NCBI RefSeq assembly: GCF_011759365.1
Contig: NZ_JAARLZ010000001.1
Coordinates: 248,001 to 312,000 of the forward strand
Length of the DNA stretch: 64,000 bases
Direction of reading: 5' to 3'
Source: Luteibacter anthropi
Lineage (GTDB): Bacteria; Pseudomonadota; Gammaproteobacteria; Xanthomonadales; Rhodanobacteraceae
Below, one piece after another: positions 26,628 to 35,846 of this stretch. A program made the translations under genes and the position numbers. Below the pieces are notes generated by a model. It worked only from the letters and a program-made list of their open reading frames with translations. It was not told the DNA's origin and made no database searches. Numbering within the stretch: the first letter of the stretch is position 1; each line of letters opens with the position of its first letter.

Positions 26628-27901
26628 GGGGTTGCCTTGTGGCCGCGGTCGAGCATCCAGCGGCGTTTCTCCAGCAGGCGGTCGGCGCGGCGATCAATTT
26701 CCGCGGCGGCCTCGTCGACGGTGATATCGCCATGGGCGGCCTGCGCGGCCACCAGCTGCATCTCCGTGACGATGCGTTCCCACTCGGCCACCTGGGGCGT
26801 GGGTTTCACCCGCTCAAGCTGCTCGCGGAACGCGGTGGCCTTGTCGTCATGGCGCAAGGCCGGGGCGTCCCAAGACGAACGGCGCGGCGGCATGTCGCCC
26901 AGGATGGCGTAGAAGCGCTCCTGGATATCGGGACGGGAGAGGAACTCCACCAGCGCCCAGGCCTCGTCCTTGTGCTTTGACGCCTTGTAGATCACGAGGC
27001 TGGAACCGCCGGCATTCGATGCGCCGGGGCCATCCGGTCCGGGGAGCGGCGTGGTTCCCCAGTCGTCCTGTTGCTCCGCAGGCAGGCGCTTGCGGAATTC
27101 GCCGATGTTCCACGGGCCCGATAGATAGAACGCGTAGAAGCCCTGTCCGAATGCTGCCCACGGATTGCCGATGCCGACGTTGGTCATCATCGGGGCCTGC
27201 TGGTCGCGGAAAATCGAGACGTAATAAGCCAGCGCCTTGCGGAAGCCCGCGCTGCGGAAATTGCCGTAGCGGCCATCGTCACGCAGCAGCGGTTCGTCCT
27301 GCTGCAGGGCCAGCGCGAGCAGTTGCTCGAATTCATTGGTCGGCAGCAGCACGCCATACGCCTGGCCCTTCGGCTGGGCCAGCTTCGCCATCATGGCCTG
27401 CCACTCGGCCCAGTCGCGCGGAGGATGGTCGTAGCCAGCCCTGGCCAGCAGGTCCTTGCGGTAAAACAGCAGGCGTGTATCGACATACCAGGGCACGCCA
27501 TACAGGGTGCCGTCGATGACATTGGTCGACCAGATCGCCGGGAAATAATCCTTTGGATCCACGACGCGGGATGCCGTGACGCGCTTGTCCAGTGGTTCGA
27601 GGGCACCCAGGGCCACCATTTCCGGAATCCAGGTATTGCCCAGCTGCGTGATGTCCGGAGTGGAATCGCCGGCATAGGCCGTCAGCAGTTTCTGGTGCGC
27701 GGCCGTGAGCGGCAGCTGCTGCACGACGACATGCAGGCCGGGATGCTCGCGTTCGAACTCCGGCAACAACTGGCGCACGGCTTCGCCTTCGCGGCCGATG
27801 GTCCAGAACTGCAATTCACGCGTCCCTGTGTCGGTCTTGCCGCAAGCGGTGGCAAGACAGGCGAACGCCAGGAACAGCGCGGTAGCGAACGACTTCACCA
27901 C
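26624..27901 (-). CDS. ABC transporter sugar-binding lipoprotein (CUT1 class)
   Basis: A 425-residue extracytoplasmic binding protein with a lipobox LATAC (Cys20). The mature part matches family 1 solute-binding proteins: LQFWTIGREGEAVRQLLPEF, TPDITQLGNTWIPEM, YGVPWYVDTRLLFYRKDLL and GPWNIGEF. The start is one of two adjacent GTG codons (27901 or 27898), overlapping the glucanase stop (27895-27897). It probably binds an oligosaccharide released by the glucanase; the ligand is inferred from neighbours. Confidence 0.9.
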   Translation of the reverse strand: MVKSFATALFLAFACLATACGKTDTGTRELQFWTIGREGEAVRQLLPEFEREHPGLHVVVQQLPLTAAHQKLLTAYAGDSTPDITQLGNTWIPEMVALGALEPLDKRVTASRVVDPKDYFPAIWSTNVIDGTLYGVPWYVDTRLLFYRKDLLARAGYDHPPRDWAEWQAMMAKLAQPKGQAYGVLLPTNEFEQLLALALQQDEPLLRDDGRYGNFRSAGFRKALAYYVSIFRDQQAPMMTNVGIGNPWAAFGQGFYAFYLSGPWNIGEFRKRLPAEQQDDWGTTPLPGPDGPGASNAGGSSLVIYKASKHKDEAWALVEFLSRPDIQERFYAILGDMPPRRSSWDAPALRHDDKATAFREQLERVKPTPQVAEWERIVTEMQLVAAQAAHGDITVDEAAAEIDRRADRLLEKRRWMLDRGHKATP

Positions 27902-29370
27902 AGCTCGGCCGCCGTGTCCGCGTCGAGCCAGCCGCCGCTGAAGCCTGCGCGCTGCAAGCCCTTGCGGATATACGGATTGCGCTTCATCACGTTCCAGACG
28001 AAGTCGCTGCGGTAGTTCTCGATCATCAGCACGATCGGACCCTGGTCGATGCCAAGGTGCACCGTGTCGGCCCAGCCGAAGCCCGGCACGACGCGCCCGG
28101 TGCGCAGGTCCGTATGGGTATCGAAGCTGAGGTTGAAGGCATCCACGAAACCGTATTTGGTATAGATGTACTGGCCGTAGCGCTTCTTCATCTCTTCCAG
28201 CGCAGGAATCACGATCTCCGGTGCGAAGGCAATCGAGCCACCGGCCGCCGTCGGCACGATGGTGCCGTCGTCCGAGATGTAGTCGAGACCGGCGCCGCGC
28301 GCCGTATAGCCGTGGAAAGTGCGCTCCTTGTCACCCTGCTTCACGATCAGGCCGCCGGGGCCGTTGCTGGCCGTGAGACCCCAGACATCCTTGCCGTAGC
28401 CCTTCCAGCCGCCGGGGTTGGCGATGGCATAGGCCTGCTGCGAATAGGTGGCGCGGCGGCTGTTCTCGAAATAATCGAGGTTGTGCTCGCGGTTCCATTC
28501 GTCACGGATGCCACGGAAGTCTACCCAGGTATGGCTGTACTGGTGACCGAACATCGGTGCGAAGTTCAGGAAGGTCTGGCCGTGGAATTCGCCCCAGGTC
28601 TTGTCGTAGGTCTTCGTCCAGGCGGACCAGGCATCGTCGCCCACCGGATGCGTGGGAGAGCCGAGCGCGAGGATATAGACGAGCATGCCTTCGTTATAGC
28701 CCTCCCAGTCATGCGGGATGGTGCGGCCGCCCGGCGTCCAGCCCATGCTGATCAGCGGTGAACGCTTCTGCAGCCAGGTCCAGTCGATGCCGCGATAGAT
28801 GGCGTCGGCAAGCTCGCGGATTTCCTTTTCCTTTGGCGTGTCATGGTCGTAGTAGCTTTGTGCGAACAGCACGCCACCCAGCAACAGGGTGGTGTCCACC
28901 GACGACACTTCGACCCAGTTGGCAAAGCGCTTGCCGGTCTTCATGTCGAGGAAGTGATAGAAGAAGCCGTGGTTGCCCGTTTCGCCCTCTTCGGCGTCGC
29001 CTTGCGGCGCGTTCTTGAAGAAGCGCAGCGTGGCCAGCGTGCGATCGATGGCCTGGTCGCGGGTGATCCAGCCACGCTCCACGCCCACGCCATAGGTGGT
29101 GAGGCCAAAACCCACGGCGGCGATGGAGGCGAACGAATCGCCGGGGTAATGATCGGGAATGAGTCCGTTCTCCGGGTTACCACTGTCCCAGAACCACTGG
29201 AAGCTGCGCTTCTGCAGGTCGGCGATGGTCGCCGGAATGGCATGCGGTTCGCTCGCCACCGCATGGTGTGTGGCACGGGCTTCGGCTTTCTGGGCCATCG
29301 AGAACGGTGCGACGGTGGCCAGCAGAACGCCCAGGGCGACGGAGAGGCTTTTCTTCATGGAGGCTTGCAT
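27895..29370 (-). CDS. GH144-type endo-beta-1,2-glucanase (glucoamylase-like domain)
   Basis: A 491-residue secreted enzyme with a signal peptide after MQASMKKSLSVALGVLLA. It shows the glycoamylase domain typical of GH144: DLQKRSFQWFWDSGNPENGL, GFGLTTYGVGVERGWI, GNHGFFYHFLDMKTGKR, WEVSS-type VEVSSVDTTLLLGG and VWGLTASNGPGG. Characterised GH144 members are endo-beta-1,2-glucanases; related proteins are poorly studied, so the linkage is an inference. AAGGA lies 5 nt before the ATG at 29370. It leads the operon with the ABC genes, and a LacI-type operator lies about 87 nt upstream. Confidence 0.85.
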   Translation of the reverse strand: MQASMKKSLSVALGVLLATVAPFSMAQKAEARATHHAVASEPHAIPATIADLQKRSFQWFWDSGNPENGLIPDHYPGDSFASIAAVGFGLTTYGVGVERGWITRDQAIDRTLATLRFFKNAPQGDAEEGETGNHGFFYHFLDMKTGKRFANWVEVSSVDTTLLLGGVLFAQSYYDHDTPKEKEIRELADAIYRGIDWTWLQKRSPLISMGWTPGGRTIPHDWEGYNEGMLVYILALGSPTHPVGDDAWSAWTKTYDKTWGEFHGQTFLNFAPMFGHQYSHTWVDFRGIRDEWNREHNLDYFENSRRATYSQQAYAIANPGGWKGYGKDVWGLTASNGPGGLIVKQGDKERTFHGYTARGAGLDYISDDGTIVPTAAGGSIAFAPEIVIPALEEMKKRYGQYIYTKYGFVDAFNLSFDTHTDLRTGRVVPGFGWADTVHLGIDQGPIVLMIENYRSDFVWNVMKRNPYIRKGLQRAGFSGGWLDADTAAELW

Positions 29371-29456
29371 GGCGATCCTTGGAGGAGGCGGTCACGAACG
29401 CCGTGGGGCCGGCGGTATACGGGTAAAACGGATGGCGATGGACGTTAGCATGGTGG

Positions 29457-29470
29457 TGCAAACGTTTACA
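29457..29470. promoter_or_regulatory. LacI-family operator before the glucanase operon
   Basis: TGCAAACGTTTACA, a 14-bp near-palindrome with one mismatch, about 87 nt upstream of the glucanase start. The same core recurs at 32433-32452 and 36919-36930. Confidence 0.78.
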
Positions 29471-29494
29471 TTGCCGTGTGGAAAATTCTCCGTT

Positions 29495-29531
29495 CCGTCA
29501 CTCCGCTGCCTTCGACTCAGCGGAGTGACGG
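29495..29531 (-). terminator. Terminator hairpin after the first glucan receptor
   Basis: CCGTCACTCCGCTG pairs perfectly with its complement (14 bp) around a 9-nt loop, 14 nt after the receptor stop. On the minus strand a moderately T-rich segment (AATTTTCC) follows about 10 nt later. It separates the receptor from the glucanase operon. Confidence 0.7.
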
Positions 29532-29544
29532 ACGAAGCGATGCA

Positions 29545-32394
29545 TCAGAAGCTGTAACGCGCACCGACCTGATAACTGCGGGTCACGCCCACGATGCAGG
29601 CCGGTTGGCCGAAGTTTGGCTCGGTAACCAGCGTGGTATAGCAACCGTAGTTCTTGAAGTTGAAGACGTTGAACGCGTCGGCGCGTAATTCCAGTGCCTG
29701 GGTGCCGGCGAAGCGGAAGGTCTTCGACAAGGCGAGGTCGACGTTGCGATAACCCCAGGCATTGGGAATGATGAAGTTGCCCTTCTTCGGTGCGGCAGCG
29801 CCGATATGCGTGCCCCGGTTGGGGTCGTTGTATGCCGTGCCGTAGGCCACGTCGTATGGATCGCCCGAACCCAGGGTGATGAGTGTGCTGAGCTTGATAT
29901 CCCAGGGCAGCTTGACCGAGCCGTTCATCACCAGGCGATTGCGCTCGGCGGTGCGGCCGCCGGGATAGGCGCCCGGGGTGGCATAGTCGAGCGAATAGGC
30001 ATCGTTGCCCTGCTTCTTCGCATCGGTATAGGTATAGGCGATGCCCACCCCCCAGCCGGATTCATCGGTATACGGCTTGTCGATGCCGATCAGCACGGAG
30101 CTGGACGAATATTTCTTCGTCGTATTGATCAGCACCGTGTTGTACGGGCCTACGGGTACGGAGGTGTAATCGGGACCAGGACGATTGCCGAAGATCCAGG
30201 TGAACTGGCGATAGCCCAGCATACGGCTCAACGTGAGTGAGCCCACCCAGTCGCCCATGACCTGGCGCACGCCGACACTGAACTGGTCGGTGAAAGGCGG
30301 CCGGGTCTTGTTGTTGAGCAGGTCCATCTCGCCGCCGCCCGGATTGCCGCCGCTGATCAGGCCATCGAGGCCGGCACGGGTAAGGTATTGCGACTGCCAG
30401 GGGATGGTGGCATTGCCTTCCTGGTTCGGCGCGCCGTTGGCCGAGAAGAAGAAGTTGTAGTACGGGAACTGCGCGTGAAACGACTCCTGGATGATGTTGT
30501 CGTACGGCGTGCGGTCGTAATACCGGCCGGCACCACCGAACAGGGTCGTGCTCTGGTCCCCGCTGGGGCTCACGTCGAGCGAGAAGCCCACCCGTGGCTG
30601 TATCTCACCCTTGTAAGCGCTGCGATTATGCCCGTTGCTTATGTAATCCTCGGATAGTCCAAGCGCTCGCACCACGGCGGCCTGGTCGGCGGGCGTCACG
30701 TAGAATCGGTTGATCGCGTTGGTCTCGTAGTCCCAGCGCACGCCGAGGTTGAGCTGCAGGCGGTCGGTGACGTCCCAGTCGTCCTGCACGTAGATGCCGT
30801 ACTGCTTGTTCTTGAGGCTGGCGCGCTTGCCGGACGGTGAATACACGGCGGCATACGGGATATCCAGCCCATTCACTGAATCGGGCCGATAGGTGTACTG
30901 CGGGGTGAAGCTGTTATTTTCGAGCAGGCGCTGGTTGACGGTGGCGATCTTCACGCCGGTCTTGATCACGTGCTGGCCATGCCAGTTGAGATCGTCGAAG
31001 GTCACGTCATCACGGATCGTGAAATTCGTCTGTTCCTTGCTCTGCAGGCCCGATGCGCCACCGATCTGCGCGATGCCCACGTAGTTCTGCGAGGGAATGT
31101 CCGGATTCACCGGGCGCGGGTTGTACTTGTAGAAACCCCGGTCGATCAGCACTTCGTTGACGAACGCATTGCCACGGTACTGCCACTTCAGGAGAAGGTC
31201 GGTGACCTTGTTCTCACGCACCTGCCGGGCATCGTATGCCGTGGTACCGCCGAAGTTGATCGTTTCCGAATCCTTTCGGTTGGAGTAACTGAGGTCGACG
31301 TCGTTCTTGTCGTCCGGGTGCCAGCTCAGCTTGCCGAAGTACACCTTTTCGTCGAAGGGTGCGGAATAAGTACCGTTGTACTGCTGGAAGCGGTCGGCAT
31401 ACCGTGGATTATTGATGAAGACGGTCTTGTTGGCGTCTTCCTTGTTGCCTTCGAAGTTGATGAAGAACTGCAGCTTGTCCTTGATGATGGGGCCGCCGAG
31501 CGACGCGCCGTACTGCTGGCGCCGGTACGCAGGCTTGCCGTCGCTGACCTTTCGCGAGAATTCATCCTGGGTGACCATGCCGCGGCTTTGCAGGAAGTCG
31601 TACACCGAGCCATGGAACTCGTTCGTGCCCGACTTGGTCACGGCTGACACGATGGCGGTGCCGGCCTGCTCGTACTCGGCCTTGTAGTTCTGCGTGAGAA
31701 CGCGGAACTCCTGGATGGCTTCCTGCGAGAACGGATTGCCGCGCGAGGAATCCTGGCCGACCAGGCCACCCTGGAGGATATTGTTCTTCAGGCTGGCGCC
31801 GTCGATGAAGACATTGGTCTGGTTGCTCGGCTGGCCACCGGCGCTGAACGACTTCGAGTTCTTGTCCTTCGGCGTGCTCACGCCCGGGGTAAGGCCGGCA
31901 AAGTTAAGGAAGTTGCGCGAGTTCTGCGGCAGGTCGCGGATCTGCTGCGTGGTGATGTTGCCTGCCACTTCCGACGTACGCGTCTCGATCAGCGAGTTCG
32001 CCGTGACGGTAAGGCCTTGCAGGTTGGCCGCATTCTCCGGCTTTACCGCGGCGCCGGCCACATCCATGTCCAGTACCAGCGACTGTCCGATCTGCACCGT
32101 CACCGTCTGGCTGGCCGTGGCGCCATTGGCGGTGGCATCGATGCGATAGGTGCCTGGCTGAAGTCCTGCGAGCGTATACGTGCCATTGTCCCGCAGCGGT
32201 ACACGTGCGACGGAGCCGTTACTCACACTCGTAGCGACCACCTCGCCCTTTGCCTGGGTGGGAGCATTATTCAGGTGGCCGCGGATGGTCGCCGTGCTGG
32301 ACTGTGCGAACACGGGGACGGGAGCCACGGCGGCGGTCATCAGCCCGAGGGCGATGGCGACGTGCCTTGCAAGCTTCGCGTTGGTCTTTCCCAT
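29545..32394 (-). CDS. TonB-dependent receptor with carboxypeptidase-regulatory-like domain (glucan locus)
   Basis: A 949-residue outer-membrane receptor. It has a signal peptide ending PVFAQS, a CarbopepD-like beta-sandwich (about 35-110; GTYTLAGLQPGTYRIDA), a TonB-box-like LQGLTVTA, then a plug with FIDGASLKNNILQGG and YKAEYEQAGTAIVSAVTKSG. The barrel ends in VGARYSF. This Oar-like layout is common in receptors for carbohydrates and peptides. The start ATG at 32394 has AGAGG 8 nt upstream, and a perfect palindromic operator lies 38 nt before it. Predicted ligand is the glucan degraded by the neighbouring operon. Confidence 0.9.
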   Translation of the reverse strand: MGKTNAKLARHVAIALGLMTAAVAPVPVFAQSSTATIRGHLNNAPTQAKGEVVATSVSNGSVARVPLRDNGTYTLAGLQPGTYRIDATANGATASQTVTVQIGQSLVLDMDVAGAAVKPENAANLQGLTVTANSLIETRTSEVAGNITTQQIRDLPQNSRNFLNFAGLTPGVSTPKDKNSKSFSAGGQPSNQTNVFIDGASLKNNILQGGLVGQDSSRGNPFSQEAIQEFRVLTQNYKAEYEQAGTAIVSAVTKSGTNEFHGSVYDFLQSRGMVTQDEFSRKVSDGKPAYRRQQYGASLGGPIIKDKLQFFINFEGNKEDANKTVFINNPRYADRFQQYNGTYSAPFDEKVYFGKLSWHPDDKNDVDLSYSNRKDSETINFGGTTAYDARQVRENKVTDLLLKWQYRGNAFVNEVLIDRGFYKYNPRPVNPDIPSQNYVGIAQIGGASGLQSKEQTNFTIRDDVTFDDLNWHGQHVIKTGVKIATVNQRLLENNSFTPQYTYRPDSVNGLDIPYAAVYSPSGKRASLKNKQYGIYVQDDWDVTDRLQLNLGVRWDYETNAINRFYVTPADQAAVVRALGLSEDYISNGHNRSAYKGEIQPRVGFSLDVSPSGDQSTTLFGGAGRYYDRTPYDNIIQESFHAQFPYYNFFFSANGAPNQEGNATIPWQSQYLTRAGLDGLISGGNPGGGEMDLLNNKTRPPFTDQFSVGVRQVMGDWVGSLTLSRMLGYRQFTWIFGNRPGPDYTSVPVGPYNTVLINTTKKYSSSSVLIGIDKPYTDESGWGVGIAYTYTDAKKQGNDAYSLDYATPGAYPGGRTAERNRLVMNGSVKLPWDIKLSTLITLGSGDPYDVAYGTAYNDPNRGTHIGAAAPKKGNFIIPNAWGYRNVDLALSKTFRFAGTQALELRADAFNVFNFKNYGCYTTLVTEPNFGQPACIVGVTRSYQVGARYSF

Positions 32395-32432
32395 GATCAG
32401 TGCCTCTCGGTGAATGAGCGTTGCTGTCGGCC

Positions 32433-32452
32433 AGCCGTAAACGTTTACGGCT
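32433..32452. promoter_or_regulatory. LacI-family operator before the receptor (perfect palindrome)
   Basis: AGCCGTAAACGTTTACGGCT is a perfect 20-bp palindrome, 38 nt upstream of the receptor start. It is the best copy of the GTAAACGTTTAC core in the window. Confidence 0.85.
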
Positions 32453-32461
32453 GCATGGAAC

Positions 32462-32485
32462 AAAAAAGGGCCACTGGCGGCCCTT
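32462..32485 (-). terminator. Rho-independent terminator after the second receptor
   Basis: On the minus strand a 7-bp stem AAGGGCC/GGCCCTT with a 6-nt loop is followed by TTTTTT, 58 nt after the receptor stop at 32544. Confidence 0.85.
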
Positions 32486-32543
32486 CCCTGCGCCATGTGA
32501 AACGAGGTCCGCGAACGGACCCCGGTTCCCGGTGTGGCTTACG

Positions 32544-35500
32544 TCAGAACTTCAGGCCCACGGTGAAACGAGCGGTGCGCGGAACGAACGTGATGTTGCC
32601 GTGGCGGTTGTAGGTGACGCCGTTCGGGTTGAAGACGCCACCGCTACCCCAGTTGGCGGTGTAGTCGGCGTAGTTCTTCCAGTTGAAGAGATTGAGCACG
32701 TCGAAACGTGCGTAGATCTTGGTGTCCTTGTCGATCACGAAGTCCTTGGTCAGCTGGACGTCGATGTCGCGATAGCCCCAGATGTCGCCACCGATAAGGA
32801 ACTTCGATCCGCTGGGCGTGCCGACCGACGGGGTGCACTTGGCACCGTTGGCGGCGATGGCATCGAAGCAGGCATTGGCGGTGTATGGAATCGGCGTCGC
32901 AAGGGTCAGCTTGATGGACGCGTTCAGGCCCCAGGGCAGGTCCACGGCAGCCGTACCGACGAAGCGATGCTTCGACACGGCGTTCGAGGTAAGCACGGGG
33001 AATTCCTGGATGGTGGGCTCTTCGAACGCATAGTGTTCGTTGATGTCGCGGTTCTGCTTGGCGTGCGAATAGGTGTACGCGAAGCTGGTGCTCCAGCCCG
33101 ATTCCACCGTGTAAGGCTTCTGCGCCGAGAGCAGCACCTGCGTCGTACGCGTTGCAATACCGTTGTTGCCGATGATCAGGCCACCCAGGCCCGGGATGCC
33201 GCGGTTCCAGGCAGCTTCGCCGGTATGATCGACACCATCGGTGAAGTACTTGTTGTCAGCGGGGGTGGCGAAGTAATTGCCGCCCGGGAAGCGATTGCCG
33301 AGCGTGAAAGCGAAGCCATCCCGGCTGATGACGCGCGACACGGTGGCGTCGGTGATCCACTCGCCGATCGTGTTGGACATGCCCAGGCTGAACTGGTCCG
33401 AATACGGTGCCTTCAGCTTATTGTTCATCATGTCCACTTCCTGGCCGCTGTTCGGACCGATGGCCAGCCCTTCTAGTGCGCCCTGTCCCTGCAGCAGGGC
33501 CGGGTTCCATGCGATGCAGTTAGACTGCGAGAGATCACAGCCATGGCCTGGCACGTTGAAGAACAGGTTGGTCTGCGGCAGCGAAAGTTTGGTCTGTTCG
33601 AGCTGGAGGTAGTCGTACAGGTTGCGGTCGTAGGCACGGCCGGCACCACCGTGGATCACATGCGCCTCGTCCGCGAATACGTCGTACGAGAAGCCCAGCC
33701 GCGGCTGCCATGCACCACGGAACGAGCGACGGTTATGGCCGTTGCTGATGTAGTCGTTGATATTGATGCCGCCGGCGGCAAGCGTCTGCCGGAACGTCTG
33801 GCCGGCCGGGGCGCCCGGATCCTGCGAATCGATGGCATCGAGCACGCGCTGTGGCGTTACGTAGTTCACGTACGACGGCGTCACTTCGTAATCCCAGCGC
33901 ACGCCGAGGTTCAGCGTGAGGTGGTCGTTCACCGTCCAGTCGTCCTGGGCGAACATGCCGTACTGGCGTGCAGTCGTCTGCGCGATACCGCTTTCGCCGG
34001 GCACGCGCTGTGCGTAGAACGCCTTCCAGGGCACCGGGGAGGTGCCGTTCTGTGAGGTCACGTCGTAGTAGAACTGCGGGTTGTTGGCTGCGGCATCTTC
34101 CGCGCGCAGTTCGACGGACTTGAACTTGTAGCCGAACTTGACGACGTGGTCGCCCTTCCATTCAAGGTCATTGAACGTGAAGGTATCCGAGATGCTCGGG
34201 CCTTCCTGGCTCTTGTTCTGCGTGGCGCGCGGATCGGCCGAGCCCGTGTTGAGGATGATGTTGTCCTGGTCCAGGCGCGACGTATAGATGGAGCCTGGCG
34301 CATCGTTGAACGCCGAAGCCTTCACGAACGCGTTCTCGTACGTGAACATCAATTCGTTGAACCAGCTCTCGCCACTGTGCTGCCACTTGAACGTGCCGCG
34401 GGTGTCGTGATTGGTGTTGTTCAGGCCGGTGGTCGCCGCCAGGCCGGTACCGATGCCGCCGACCTGCGTCTCGCGGCGCACCTGGGTGCTGAGCTCGATG
34501 CGATCGCGATCGGTCAGTTCCCAGTCGATCTTGCCGAAGTAAAGCTTCTCATTGAACGGAACGTTCGCCGGGCCCAGCTGCGCGCGCGCGCTCGCCGGCA
34601 GGAAATTACCCGGGTCCTGTCCGTCGAAGTGGCTGATGTTGGCGCTGTTGGGCACCACCGTGACCGGCGTATCGAACTTCTTCTGCTCGAAGGCCACGAA
34701 GAAGTGCATCTTGTCCTTGATGATCGGACCGCCGAACGCGAAGCCGTATTCCTTCGACTCCGACTCCGCCTTGGAACCGGCGTACTTCTCGGCCGGCGTG
34801 CGATTGCGGAAGGCATCGTTGGTGTAGGTGCCGAAGACCTCGCCATGGAACTCGTTCGTGCCCGACTTGGTTTCCGCGGTGATCGCAGCGCTCGACACCT
34901 GGTCGTATTCGGCCTTGTAGTTCGAGGTGATCACCTTGTACTGGCCGATGGCCAGCTGCGGGAAAGGGTTGCCCTGGCTGCCGCTCTGGCCGGAGACGCC
35001 GCCCTGCTTCACGTAGCTCTTCTGGCTGACGCCATCGATGTAGACGTTCGCGGAACTGTCGTTCATCGCGCCGCCGCGCAGCGACGTATTGCCCTTGTAG
35101 TCCACGCTGAACACCATGCCCGGCACGGTGTCGGCGAATTCGAGGAAGTTGCGCGATACCTGCGGAATGGTGGCGATCTGGTGCAGCGAGATCGTCTGGC
35201 CGACTTCCGGCGTCTTCACTTCCTGGATCGTGGTGGCCGCAACGGACACCCCCTGCAGCGCCGTGGCGTCAGCGGCGCTCGCGGACGTGGCGGCTGCCGG
35301 GGCGGTGATGTTCACCGTGGCGATCGAGGCCACCTGCAGCGTCACGTCCTGCTCGGTGCCGGGACCGGCATCGACGCGATAGGTGGCCGGGGGAAGGCCG
35401 CTGATGACATAGGAGCCATCGTCGTTGGCAGTCGCCTTGCGCGTCAGGCCCGTTGCCGGGTTGAACACGGTGACGTTGGCGCCGGGCGTGGCCTTGCCGC

Positions 35501-35612
35501 GCAGCGTGGCATTGGCCGACTGCGCATGAACGGACGACAGGCCTGCCGCGGCAACCGTGGCGGCGATGACACTGACCAACAGCTTTTTCTTCAACTGCAT
35601 CGAAGCCTTCAT
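32544..35612 (-). CDS. TonB-dependent receptor, Oar-like (glucan locus, second copy)
   Basis: A 1022-residue outer-membrane receptor with the same order as its neighbour. It has a signal peptide (ends SVHAQS), a carboxypeptidase-regulatory-like domain (GSYVISGLPPATYRVDAG), a TonB-box-like LQGVSVAA, and a plug with VYIDGVSQKSYVKQGGVSG and KAEYDQVSSAAITAETKSG. The barrel ends FTVGLKF. The two receptors share these landmarks but differ widely in the barrel, so they may bind different forms of the ligand. GAGGGG lies a few nt before the ATG at 35612. lacI is 234 bp upstream. No GTAAACGTTTAC site was found directly before it. Confidence 0.9.
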   Translation of the reverse strand: MKASMQLKKKLLVSVIAATVAAAGLSSVHAQSANATLRGKATPGANVTVFNPATGLTRKATANDDGSYVISGLPPATYRVDAGPGTEQDVTLQVASIATVNITAPAAATSASAADATALQGVSVAATTIQEVKTPEVGQTISLHQIATIPQVSRNFLEFADTVPGMVFSVDYKGNTSLRGGAMNDSSANVYIDGVSQKSYVKQGGVSGQSGSQGNPFPQLAIGQYKVITSNYKAEYDQVSSAAITAETKSGTNEFHGEVFGTYTNDAFRNRTPAEKYAGSKAESESKEYGFAFGGPIIKDKMHFFVAFEQKKFDTPVTVVPNSANISHFDGQDPGNFLPASARAQLGPANVPFNEKLYFGKIDWELTDRDRIELSTQVRRETQVGGIGTGLAATTGLNNTNHDTRGTFKWQHSGESWFNELMFTYENAFVKASAFNDAPGSIYTSRLDQDNIILNTGSADPRATQNKSQEGPSISDTFTFNDLEWKGDHVVKFGYKFKSVELRAEDAAANNPQFYYDVTSQNGTSPVPWKAFYAQRVPGESGIAQTTARQYGMFAQDDWTVNDHLTLNLGVRWDYEVTPSYVNYVTPQRVLDAIDSQDPGAPAGQTFRQTLAAGGININDYISNGHNRRSFRGAWQPRLGFSYDVFADEAHVIHGGAGRAYDRNLYDYLQLEQTKLSLPQTNLFFNVPGHGCDLSQSNCIAWNPALLQGQGALEGLAIGPNSGQEVDMMNNKLKAPYSDQFSLGMSNTIGEWITDATVSRVISRDGFAFTLGNRFPGGNYFATPADNKYFTDGVDHTGEAAWNRGIPGLGGLIIGNNGIATRTTQVLLSAQKPYTVESGWSTSFAYTYSHAKQNRDINEHYAFEEPTIQEFPVLTSNAVSKHRFVGTAAVDLPWGLNASIKLTLATPIPYTANACFDAIAANGAKCTPSVGTPSGSKFLIGGDIWGYRDIDVQLTKDFVIDKDTKIYARFDVLNLFNWKNYADYTANWGSGGVFNPNGVTYNRHGNITFVPRTARFTVGLKF

Positions 35613-35801
35613 GCTTCCCCTCTCCCAAAGTGAGTGTCGTTCCGATCCGTCATGCAGGGATCACGGTGGCGGTCCAAACGGACCCCGTCGCGCGTGGTCG
35701 AGCCACGTTCGTCATGGGCGATCTGCCCCGTATTCCCTGCGATACCGCGTTCGCGGACCGGCGTTGGCGTTTGAAATACTGCGGGTGCTGCTTGTCTTGC
35801 C

Positions 35802-35826
35802 GGGGGCGTCGCGGCACGACGCCCCC
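35802..35826 (-). terminator. GC-rich hairpin after lacI
   Basis: GGGGGCGTCG pairs with CGACGCCCCC (10 bp) around a 5-nt loop, 20 nt after the lacI stop. There is no T-tract, so termination may be partial and allow read-through into the receptor gene. Confidence 0.5.
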
Positions 35827-35846
35827 AAGGGCTGGCGAAACGGCGG

